DNA from: UBA822 sp036336795
GTDB taxonomy: Bacteria > Gemmatimonadota > Gemmatimonadetes > Longimicrobiales > Gaopeijiaceae
NCBI GenBank assembly: GCA_036336795.1
Contig: JAYZFL010000006.1
Location: forward strand, 18,785 to 82,784
Direction: 5' to 3'
DNA length: 64,000 bases
Shown: positions 46,208 through 53,661 of the stretch, piece after piece
How the letters are laid out: the number at the start of each line of letters is the position of its first letter
Numbering within the stretch: position 1 is the first letter of the stretch
The notes under the pieces: model-generated
The model's database searches: none
What the model saw: the letters and a program-made list of their open reading frames with translations, nothing else
Told to the model about the DNA's origin: nothing
Translations under genes and position numbers: made by a program

Positions 46208-46653
46208 TCTTGGTTAACTGTGCCAAAGCAAAGGACTTGTTGCCGGAATTCGTTCGAGGTGATCTTACGGATGAAGAGCATCGTTGGACTGCCGAGCACG
46301 TCACGGTCTGTGTTGACTGTCAACAGGAAGCTGAGCTTCTCCGACGGATCCACAACGATACTGTGAGGATTCCGGTTGGCTTGGACTCGGATATCAAGGC
46401 TGCTCTAGCGAGAGAGCAGAAATCCCCTCGGTGGTTGCTATCCTGGCCGGCGGCGGCGGCCATTATAGCTGTCGCTCTCGGGATTGGCGTCGTGTGGGAG
46501 AGGGTCCGAGTACTTCCCGAAGTGGGGCCTCTCGGACGGGAACCGTTCGCGGTTGTGTGGCCGAGCGATGATGCCGACGTGGCTGGTGCTCCGAGTCTAG
46601 AGGGTCTTACGGACGATGATCTGACGATACTACTTGAGGAGCTCGGAAGATGA
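46204..46653 (+). CDS. Zinc-finger anti-sigma factor
   Basis: A 149-residue membrane-anchored anti-sigma candidate. The N-terminal ZAS/zf-HC2 domain has the pattern with C6 and H-x3-C-x2-C (HVTVCVDC). A single hydrophobic helix follows (about residues 77-99), with an acidic periplasmic tail. Its ATG overlaps the sigma stop codon (ATGA), the classic arrangement for a sigma and its own inhibitor. The stop overlaps the next ATG. Confidence 0.83.
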   Translation: MILVNCAKAKDLLPEFVRGDLTDEEHRWTAEHVTVCVDCQQEAELLRRIHNDTVRIPVGLDSDIKAALAREQKSPRWLLSWPAAAAIIAVALGIGVVWERVRVLPEVGPLGREPFAVVWPSDDADVAGAPSLEGLTDDDLTILLEELGR

Positions 46654-47195
46654 AGAGACAGATCGGTATTCTAGCCGTACTGCTACTCGCAGGCCTCGAC
46701 GGGGTTTCCGCACAGCGTCCGGGGCGACGCCTTCCTCCCGGAGCCAGGGATCAGCGTGGCCGCATGGAGCAAAGGATTCAGGCTCGATTTGACGGCCTAG
46801 TCCGAGATCAGCTCGAACTGAGTGATCAGCAAGGAAGACAGCTCGGCGACGTTGTTGAGGGGTTCCGCCAGCGACGAGAGGAATTGGCCTTGAAGGAGGG
46901 GCAGTCCCGGCGTAGGCTGACCCGTCGAGGAGAAGCAATCCGGGAGGGCCGTGAGTTCAGCGATCAAGAGGCCAGCGTCGCTCTGGAGGCGATAATCGCT
47001 TTGCGAGAAGAAGAGACGCGACTTTTCCGTGAAGAGCAGGAAGCTCTCGCCGGTGTGCTCACTCCCCAACAACTCATTCGTTTCATCGTGATGCGAGAGG
47101 AGCTTGCCGAAAGGATTCAGAGGATCCGTTCTGGTGGAGGTTCGCCAGGTGGTCCGGGTCGTCGCCCGCCTGGAGGGATTCTCCCGGGACGTTGA
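46650..47195 (+). CDS. Spy/CpxP-like periplasmic protein
   Basis: A 181-residue exported protein, with a signal peptide over about residues 1-21. The mature part is strongly helical and basic, with repeated R/E/Q coiled-coil-like segments and the LTPQQLIRFIVMREE pattern that matches the LTxxQ motif of Spy/CpxP. Those proteins act as envelope stress chaperones or sensors. The C-terminus is a Pro/Gly/Arg-rich tail. It starts within the anti-sigma stop, so it is the third member of the sigma operon and may be part of signal sensing. The assignment is by pattern only. Confidence 0.6.
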   Translation: MKRQIGILAVLLLAGLDGVSAQRPGRRLPPGARDQRGRMEQRIQARFDGLVRDQLELSDQQGRQLGDVVEGFRQRREELALKEGQSRRRLTRRGEAIREGREFSDQEASVALEAIIALREEETRLFREEQEALAGVLTPQQLIRFIVMREELAERIQRIRSGGGSPGGPGRRPPGGILPGR

Positions 47196-47259
47196 CGGGC
47201 GAGGCAGGCTCCGTAAATTTGCCTGAGTCTTCCTAATCGCTCCAGGAATCGAACTATTC

Positions 47260-47505
47260 GTGGAAATTCGAGCCCTTTTCTTTGCCTCCTACAAGGAGAT
47301 TCTCGGCACTGAGGAGCTTCGGGTGGATCTACCTAGTGGAGCTACTGTAGCCGACTTCCTCGAAGAGCTCCGTTCCCGAGGTGGTGCCTTCACGGTCCTT
47401 CCGGAGATCCCAGCCGTAGCGGTCAACATGGCTTATTCAGATCCTTCCTTAGCATTGAGTGACGGAGATGAAGTGGCTTTGATCCCACCGGTTGCAGGCG
47501 GATGA
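47260..47505 (+). CDS. moaD: Molybdopterin synthase, small subunit
   Basis: Ubiquitin-like sulfur carrier of molybdopterin synthase. An 81-residue protein ending in the double glycine PPVAGG needed for thiocarboxylation. The GTG start at 47,260 is used. Its stop overlaps the moaE ATG (ATGA). The complete set moaD-moaE-moaA lies here in one overlapping run. Confidence 0.9.
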   Translation: MEIRALFFASYKEILGTEELRVDLPSGATVADFLEELRSRGGAFTVLPEIPAVAVNMAYSDPSLALSDGDEVALIPPVAGG

Positions 47506-47963
47506 CAGTCCCTTTCACGAGGATTGTAAAAGATCCTATCGATCCGGCAGGGTTATTGGCCAGCGTAGGTTCTGATGCAGATGGTGCAAGCATGCTCTTT
47601 ACCGGAGTGGTACGGAACCACAACCAAGGTCGTGTCGTAGGAGGCGTCCGGTATGATGTCTATGAGGAGATGGCCACGGGAATCCTGGCACAGATCGCGG
47701 AAGAGGCGAAACAGTTAGTTGGAATCGATCACATTGCTGTGGTACATCGGGTGGGTGAGTTGACCGTTGGAGATGTGTCAGTGGCAATTGCGGTTTCGAG
47801 CCCCCATCGGGCCGAGGCCTTCGAAGCCTGTCGCTTCATCATTGAGGAAATCAAGAAGCGTCTACCCGTCTGGAAAAAGGAGCGCTACGGTGACAGCGTG
47901 GAGGAATGGGTCGAGGGAATCACACCCGTGGGAGTGCCCACGAGTCGGGTGGGCCGATCATGA
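47502..47963 (+). CDS. moaE: Molybdopterin synthase, large subunit
   Basis: Catalytic subunit that inserts dithiolene sulfur from MoaD into precursor Z. A 153-residue protein with the GASMLFTGVVRNHNQG opening, EEMA, and the C-terminal KKRLPVWKKERYGD with the conserved lysines. The ATG overlaps the moaD stop, and its own stop overlaps the moaA ATG. Confidence 0.92.
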   Translation: MTVPFTRIVKDPIDPAGLLASVGSDADGASMLFTGVVRNHNQGRVVGGVRYDVYEEMATGILAQIAEEAKQLVGIDHIAVVHRVGELTVGDVSVAIAVSSPHRAEAFEACRFIIEEIKKRLPVWKKERYGDSVEEWVEGITPVGVPTSRVGRS

Positions 47964-48940
47964 TCGACCAATTCGGTCGTAGCGTTGAGTACCTCCGGAT
48001 CTCGGTGACGGACAAGTGCAATCTTCGATGTGTGTACTGCATGCCGCTCCATGGTATGGAGTGGCTGAAGCGCGAGAGTCTTCTCAGCTACGAAGAAATC
48101 GCCACGGTGGTGAGTACGATGGCTGGGATGGGACTTCGCAGGGTTCGGATTACAGGTGGGGAACCGCTCGTTCGAAAGGATCTCCATCGTCTGGTTGGTA
48201 TGTTGGCAGAGATTCCGGGCATTGAGGAGATTTCCCTTTCCACCAATGCGGTTCTTCTGGCCGATCAGGCTCGGGCTCTTCGGGATGCTGGAGTTCACCG
48301 GGTCAACATCTCCCTTGACTCGCTCAGAGCAGACCGCGTGGACGCGATCGCGAGACGTCCCGGTTCTTTCGGTCGTATTGAGGCGGGGCTGGAGGCGGCA
48401 GAAGTCGTTGGTTTTCATCCGATCAAGATCAACGTAGTACTCATCGGTGGGCAGAATGACGACGAGATCGAGGATTTTGCACTTCTGACTAGAGATCGTC
48501 CTTGGCACGTTCGCTTTATTGAATTGATGCCTACGGGCTCCAACTTGGACTTGAGCTCGGATAATTTCATTTCGTGCCAGGAAGCCCTGACTAGGCTACG
48601 GCAGCTCGGTGGCATTGAGCCGGTGGAGGGTCCCGTCGGAAACGGCCCCGCGACCTACTACCGTTTTCCGAATGCACGAGGAACTGTTGGCGTCATTACT
48701 CCAATGAGCCACAACTATTGTGACAGGTGTAACCGCATGCGCCTTACGGCCGATGGCCAGCTTCGTCCCTGTCTCTTCGGTTCTATCCAAACCAACCTCC
48801 GTGATCCCCTCCGTGAAGGTGCGGACCTCGTCCCACTCATAGAGAAGACACTCACGATCAAACCGGAACGGCACTACCTCATTCAAGGAAGTGATGAAGG
48901 TTCAGGAGGATTAGTGGCGCTCTCGCAGACGGGTGGTTGA
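47960..48940 (+). CDS. moaA: GTP 3',8-cyclase MoaA
   Basis: Radical SAM enzyme catalysing the first step of molybdenum cofactor synthesis. The radical cluster cysteines are C20, C24 and C27 (DKCNLRCVYC). The second cluster is in YCDRCNRMRLTADGQLRPCLF, split here between C-x2-C and the last C. The protein ends in the double glycine (QTGG) needed for activity in the family. The ATG at 47,960 overlaps the moaE stop and is preferred over one at 47,906. A molybdoenzyme gene group lies about 10 kb downstream. Confidence 0.94.
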   Translation: MIDQFGRSVEYLRISVTDKCNLRCVYCMPLHGMEWLKRESLLSYEEIATVVSTMAGMGLRRVRITGGEPLVRKDLHRLVGMLAEIPGIEEISLSTNAVLLADQARALRDAGVHRVNISLDSLRADRVDAIARRPGSFGRIEAGLEAAEVVGFHPIKINVVLIGGQNDDEIEDFALLTRDRPWHVRFIELMPTGSNLDLSSDNFISCQEALTRLRQLGGIEPVEGPVGNGPATYYRFPNARGTVGVITPMSHNYCDRCNRMRLTADGQLRPCLFGSIQTNLRDPLREGADLVPLIEKTLTIKPERHYLIQGSDEGSGGLVALSQTGG

Positions 48941-49042
48941 GCGTATCATCCTTTTGTAACTTCTGGCGTTACCGTGGTGTCGACGCCGAGTCGTCGGGGT
49001 CATCCATCATAATTTTCAAGAACTTCACTCAGGCTTTTTCTT

Positions 49043-49972
49043 ATGAGCGCGAAAAAAATTACTGTGGTCGGAGCCGGTCACGTTGGAGCTACGTGTGCAC
49101 AGCGACTTGCTGAAAAGGAACTCGCTCGTGAGGTAGTACTGATCGATATCGTCGATGGAATTCCACAGGGAAAGGGTCTCGATCAATGGGAGACTGCTCC
49201 AGTAGAAGGCTTCGATTCTCTTGTCATTGGGTCGAACGACTACGGAGAGGCAGCGGGCTCCGATATCTTCATCGTTACCGCTGGGATTGCTCGCAAGCCA
49301 GGCATGAGCAGGGACGACCTACTCAAGACCAATGCCGGCATCGTCGAGTCGGTCTCCAAGGAGATCGCTCGAGTGGCACCCGACTCCATCATTGTCATGG
49401 TTTCGAACCCACTTGACGTGATGGCATACGTGGCGCTGAAGACGACGGGCTTCCCGAGAGAGAGAGTGATCGGCATGGCCGGTGTTTTGGACACAGCGCG
49501 GTATCGTTCCTTCATCGCCCTGGAGCTTGGGGTGAGCGTGCAGGATATTCAGGCGCTCGTCCTCGGAGGACATGGAGATACAATGGTGCCTCTGGTTTCC
49601 TACACAACCATCTCCGGAATCCCGCTCACTCAGTTTCTCAGTGATGATCAAATCGAAGGTCTCCTCGATCGCACGAGGAATGGGGGCGCGGAGATTGTCG
49701 GTTACCTGAAGACAGGGAGTGCCTACTACGCGCCTTCAGCTGCAGCGGTGCAGATGACGGAAGCGATCGTGAAAGACAAACGGCGGATCCTCCCTTGCGC
49801 TGCGTACCTCGAAGGTGAATTCGGCCAGACGGGGATTTTCCTCGGTGTCCCGTGTAAGCTAGGGGAGGGGGGTCTTCAGGAGATCATTGAGGTAGAGCTC
49901 ACCGTAGCCGAGGCCGAGGCATTGGAAAACAGCGCCCGCGCCGTCCGGGAGACAATGGAGGCGCTTGGGTAG
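49043..49972 (+). CDS. mdh: Malate dehydrogenase
   Basis: NAD-dependent malate dehydrogenase of the lactate/malate family. The GAGHVGATCAQ nucleotide-binding loop, IARKPGMSRDDLL with its arginines, VSNPLDVMAY and the catalytic GGHGDTMVP are all present. The arginine in the IARKPGM loop (glutamine in lactate dehydrogenases) indicates malate as substrate. The length of 309 residues is usual. It is transcribed alone after a 102-base gap, and is followed by a 9-bp stem-loop. Confidence 0.94.
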   Translation: MSAKKITVVGAGHVGATCAQRLAEKELAREVVLIDIVDGIPQGKGLDQWETAPVEGFDSLVIGSNDYGEAAGSDIFIVTAGIARKPGMSRDDLLKTNAGIVESVSKEIARVAPDSIIVMVSNPLDVMAYVALKTTGFPRERVIGMAGVLDTARYRSFIALELGVSVQDIQALVLGGHGDTMVPLVSYTTISGIPLTQFLSDDQIEGLLDRTRNGGAEIVGYLKTGSAYYAPSAAAVQMTEAIVKDKRRILPCAAYLEGEFGQTGIFLGVPCKLGEGGLQEIIEVELTVAEAEALENSARAVRETMEALG

Positions 49973-49983
49973 CAATAGCCGGG

Positions 49984-50018
49984 GGTGTGGGGCCGGGGAA
50001 GAAACACGACCCCACACC
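49984..50018 (+). terminator. Stem-loop after mdh
   Basis: A perfect 9-bp stem (GGTGTGGGG, 49,984-49,992, with CCCCACACC, 50,010-50,018) and a 17-base loop, 11 bases after the mdh stop. No T-run follows, so it may be a terminator of weak or Rho-assisted type or a 3-prime stability element. Confidence 0.45.
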
Positions 50019-50236
50019 TCTGCGGACTCCCGATTGCTGTCCAATCAGTTGAGAGTTTCGGCCAGTCGAGGGCCGGGCGTATCCGATCCTCTGCGCCAGC
50101 TCTCGAGCTTTGGGCAAAGAATCCCGCCTGATAGGGTCCGGCTTATTCTGGAACTTCCGGAAAACTCGTTTCACACGCCTTATCTTAGATAAACAGCATT
50201 CATTTTTATATATGCACCATTATTCACAAATAAGTA

Positions 50237-50265
50237 TTGACTTGGGTTAATAGTAAGTTTACACT
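50237..50265 (+). promoter_or_regulatory. Strong sigma70 promoter for the TetR gene
   Basis: TTGACT (50,237-50,242), exactly 17 bases, TACACT (50,260-50,265). The ATG at 50,273 begins 8 bases after the -10, so the transcript should start at or next to the start codon (leaderless). The 50 bases around it are unusually AT-rich. Confidence 0.6.
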
Positions 50266-50272
50266 GTTCACT

Positions 50273-51010
50273 ATGTCGACACAAAGAGAACAGATTCTGA
50301 GTGAGGCGTGTGACCTCCTCGTGACTGGTGGACTCGACGGTTTATCGATGCGCAAGTTGGCCGCACGCCTTGGCGTTACCGCCCCTGCTCTCTATCGGCA
50401 TTACGAGAGCAAGGAAATGGTTCTTGTAGACGTGGTAGGAGAGGCTTTTAAGGTTTTCGCCCAGTACCTGTACCGTGCGCTTGAAGGCCGGACGGCCTCT
50501 GATCGTTTTAGCATGACGGGTCGCTCTTACCTGGCCTTTGCCCTTGATCACCCCCAGTACTACGCCCTTCTGCATGTGGCTCATGAGATCATGGGACGTG
50601 AGGGGCTGCCGCACGAGGCAACAGATCACGCGTGTGCCGTCGGACAGTTCATGGTCGACCGTGTTAGGGAAGGGATGGAGTCGGGGATGTTGAAGCCCGG
50701 TTCTCCGCAAACGGTCGCGCGCACGATCTGGGCTCATTCGCACGGACTCGTCTCGTTTTATCACCGTGGCCTCCTGAGGACGGACGAAGTTGGTCACTTC
50801 CGTAGAATGGACGAGACTGAATTTCGTCAACTCTTTCTCGAATCAAGCTGGCGACTCATGGAGGGGTTGGCCGAACCCGAATTCGCTGCGGCCATGGGTG
50901 AGCGCGTCCGCCAAACTGTGGTTGAGGAGGGGAAGACGACGACTGTTGGTGGGAGCGACGGGGTCGAAGGCGCCGAATCAGCAGTGGAGGCGCCGTCAAT
51001 TTTATCATAA
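50273..51010 (+). CDS. TetR/AcrR-family regulator
   Basis: A 245-residue transcription regulator. The N-terminal helix-turn-helix runs from about residue 8 to 52, with LSMRKLAARLGVTAPALYRHYESKE split over the recognition helix. The ligand-binding domain follows (WAHSHGLVSFYHRGLL resembles TetR_C domains). The ATG at 50,273 is favoured over one at 50,237, because the latter overlaps the promoter -35. It heads an efflux operon and likely represses it in response to a toxic ligand. Confidence 0.88.
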   Translation: MSTQREQILSEACDLLVTGGLDGLSMRKLAARLGVTAPALYRHYESKEMVLVDVVGEAFKVFAQYLYRALEGRTASDRFSMTGRSYLAFALDHPQYYALLHVAHEIMGREGLPHEATDHACAVGQFMVDRVREGMESGMLKPGSPQTVARTIWAHSHGLVSFYHRGLLRTDEVGHFRRMDETEFRQLFLESSWRLMEGLAEPEFAAAMGERVRQTVVEEGKTTTVGGSDGVEGAESAVEAPSILS

Positions 51011-51090
51011 AGCGAGGTCGCGGAAATTGTGCAAATGGCCCTTTCCGTGCTTCTCGATGTGACACTCGATAATGGTGAAAGATATTGATC

Positions 51091-52545
51091 ATGCACATAT
51101 CTAGATGGTTGACAGTATGGGTCGTCGTGTCGCTCGCTGTGGGAAGTGAGGCGATGGCGCAGGAACGGGAACAGGTCCTCACCCTGGAGCAGGCCGTACG
51201 GATGGCCCTAGAGCAAAGTGAAGATCTCAGAGACGCTCGCCTCGGGCTTGAGTTGGCTGAAGAGCAGGTGTCGGAAGCTCGCGGCGAACTCTTTCCCAAG
51301 GTTGACGCCACTGCGGCCTATACACGCAACTTGAGTGTGGCTACGAATTTCCTGCCGGCTTTGATCTTCGACCCCTCGGCTGATCCTAAGGATTTAGTCC
51401 CGGTTCGCTTCGGGTCGGATAACATTTGGCAAACGAACATTACGGTTGAACAAGCGCTCTTCAAGCCATCGATTTTCCTGTCAATGGCCGCCGCCGACCG
51501 ATTCGAGAACCTTGAACGGGAGACACTTCGTGGTCGAACTCAGGCCATCGTCACACGAGTGCGTCTCACTTATTACGGCCTTCTTTTGGCACAAGAACAG
51601 GCACGCTTGATGGAAAATTCTGTACGGCGTGTCAGGCAGTCTCTCGAGGAAACGGTGGCTCTTAACCGAGCAGGGATGGCTTCCGATTACGATGTTTTAC
51701 GACTCGAGGTGGAGTTGGCCAATCTGGAGCCAAATCTTCTGCGGGCCCGGAATTCTGTGGCACAGTTCCGAAGAGAGTTGGGGATAGAGCTGGCACTGGA
51801 GGTTCCAGACCGATTGCGTGTAGCTGGTTCGTTGGCGGAGATCGACCTTGCGGACAGGGAGGCGAACTCAGGGGCGAACCGGGAGATACTTGAATTTTCA
51901 GCCTGGGATGGGGGTACGGGACCAGAAATCGACCAGGGGATCGACGTCGAGGCCAGGTCGGATCTCCGTGTCCTCGACTTTTCTGAGGAGCTTCGCCGAT
52001 CTGAGTTACGGGCAGAGCAGGTGCAATACCTTCCAGAGATCGTCGTTTTTGGCTCCTATGGAATTACCGCACAACAAAATGGTGGACTCCATTTTTTTGG
52101 AGAGTCGACGCAACGAGCATATGCCAAGCAAGCCGGACTGCGCGTGACTTGGCCAATATTCAGCGGTTTTTCCAAGGACGCCCGTATTGACCAACGGCAA
52201 GCGGCGCTAGGTCAGGTTCAGGCTCAAAGTCGTTTAGCTCGATCTCGGGCAGACAGTGAGGTCAAGACTCTGTGGGATCAGGTGGGCGAGGCACAGGACC
52301 GAGCTGAGGCTCAGCGCCAAGCAGTCCGGCAAGCCCAACGGGGCTTTGAAATCTCTAGTGCACAATACAGCGAAGGGCTGGGGAGCCAGCTCGAACTCAC
52401 CGATTCTGAAGTCGCCCTTCGGCAGAGTGAGTTCAATTACGCACAGGCCGTATATGACTTTCTCGTGGCACAGGCGAATCTGGATCAAGCTCTCGGAACT
52501 GTTCCGATGGTGGATGCTGATCGATTGCCTGGACGTGTCCAGTGA
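51091..52545 (+). CDS. TolC-family outer-membrane efflux protein
   Basis: Outer-membrane channel of a tripartite efflux pump, about 484 residues. A signal peptide ends near AMAQE. Two long coiled-coil repeats are visible: LTLEQAVRMALEQSEDLRDA at the start, and the second with RQSEFNYAQAVYDFLVAQANLDQALG near the end. The ATG at 51,091 is preferred to a TTG at 51,085. Its stop overlaps a GTG in front of the adaptor gene. It pairs with the adaptor and RND pump downstream. Confidence 0.9.
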   Translation: MHISRWLTVWVVVSLAVGSEAMAQEREQVLTLEQAVRMALEQSEDLRDARLGLELAEEQVSEARGELFPKVDATAAYTRNLSVATNFLPALIFDPSADPKDLVPVRFGSDNIWQTNITVEQALFKPSIFLSMAAADRFENLERETLRGRTQAIVTRVRLTYYGLLLAQEQARLMENSVRRVRQSLEETVALNRAGMASDYDVLRLEVELANLEPNLLRARNSVAQFRRELGIELALEVPDRLRVAGSLAEIDLADREANSGANREILEFSAWDGGTGPEIDQGIDVEARSDLRVLDFSEELRRSELRAEQVQYLPEIVVFGSYGITAQQNGGLHFFGESTQRAYAKQAGLRVTWPIFSGFSKDARIDQRQAALGQVQAQSRLARSRADSEVKTLWDQVGEAQDRAEAQRQAVRQAQRGFEISSAQYSEGLGSQLELTDSEVALRQSEFNYAQAVYDFLVAQANLDQALGTVPMVDADRLPGRVQ

Positions 52546-52565
52546 TCAAAGGGGATCTATTTGTT

Positions 52566-53648
52566 ATGAAGGTTGGGAAGCGATGGAGGAGGGGGCTACT
52601 CTTGGCAAATTTCGGGGCTCTCGCTGGGTGCGGTAGCGAGATCGAAGCGGGGGGGGCGGATGCTGTCGGGGGTCTAGCCGAAGCATCACCGAGAATCATT
52701 AATGTTGAGACGTCCACCGTTAGGACCCGCGAGTTTGCGGAGCTGATAAATTTGGCCGGCGTAGTGATGGCGGACCAAGATGTGACGATTTCCGCCCAGG
52801 AGTCGGGCGTCATTCGGCGTATTTTGGTGGACAAGGGCAATTCAGTGAGATCTGGGCAAATACTCTTCGAGATCGATGATCAGATTCTCAGGAGTCAAGT
52901 GCTGGAGAGCGCAGCACAGGCTTCGTTAGCAAACGAAATCTGGGAACGTCGCAAGCGCCTCTATGAGGAAGAGCAGGTCGGGTCGGAGTTGGCTTATCTC
53001 GAAGCCAAATTCAGTGCGGAGCAAGCGATAGCCCGTCTGTCGATGCTGCAGGCGCGGTTGGCCAACACGGTGATCCGGGCACCCATTGACGGAGTCCTAG
53101 AGACTCGCATGGTGGAGATTGGCACCATGGTCATCAACGGAACCGACGTGGCACGGGTGGTTTCCCTTGATCCCGTAAGGATCGTTGCCGGCGTGCCTGA
53201 GCGTTACGCGAAAGACGTGACAGTCGGAGCTTCGGCAACGGTTCTTCTTGAGGTTTTGGATATCGCCACAGAGAGCACCATCAGTTATGTGGCGGCGACG
53301 GTGAACGCGCAGAATCGTACATTTCTCGTTGAGCTCCAGATGGCTAACCCGGCATCGGTGATCAAGCCCGAAATGGTGGCCAACGTCGGGCTGGTCAGGA
53401 AGGCCTGGGAAGATGCGATCGTGATCCCGCAAGAAGCTCTTGTGCGAGTGGAGGCGGGCTTCGTCGTTTTCGTGGTAGATGGCATGGGGAAGAATGCTGT
53501 AGCTGTGTCGCGGTCTGTTGAAGTTGGGCCAAGTCAGGAAGATGAGGTCGTAATCGAAGAGGGTCTGAGCGTTGGCGACCGATTGATCGTGGTTGGGCAG
53601 CAACAGGTTGTGGCGCAGGACAGGGTCAACGTCGTGGGAACGATCTGA
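52566..53648 (+). CDS. RND efflux adaptor (membrane fusion) lipoprotein
   Basis: Periplasmic adaptor joining the RND pump and TolC. A lipobox (GALAGC) near residue 21 gives a lipid anchor. The lipoyl half-motifs and the hairpin are visible (VTISAQESGVIRRILVDKGNSV and LANTVIRAPIDGVLETRMV), followed by the beta-barrel domain. The ATG at 52,566 is chosen because AGGGGAT lies about 10 bases upstream; a GTG at 52,542 overlapping the tolC stop is also possible. The length is about 360 residues. Confidence 0.88.
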   Translation: MKVGKRWRRGLLLANFGALAGCGSEIEAGGADAVGGLAEASPRIINVETSTVRTREFAELINLAGVVMADQDVTISAQESGVIRRILVDKGNSVRSGQILFEIDDQILRSQVLESAAQASLANEIWERRKRLYEEEQVGSELAYLEAKFSAEQAIARLSMLQARLANTVIRAPIDGVLETRMVEIGTMVINGTDVARVVSLDPVRIVAGVPERYAKDVTVGASATVLLEVLDIATESTISYVAATVNAQNRTFLVELQMANPASVIKPEMVANVGLVRKAWEDAIVIPQEALVRVEAGFVVFVVDGMGKNAVAVSRSVEVGPSQEDEVVIEEGLSVGDRLIVVGQQQVVAQDRVNVVGTI

Positions 53649-53661
53649 GGATCTACGGATA

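Noticed and set aside
50251..50275. Possible TetR operator overlapping the promoter (TAGT...ACTA)
   Set aside because: Only the outer four bases and one inner base pair match in the inverted halves; too weak to call an operator.
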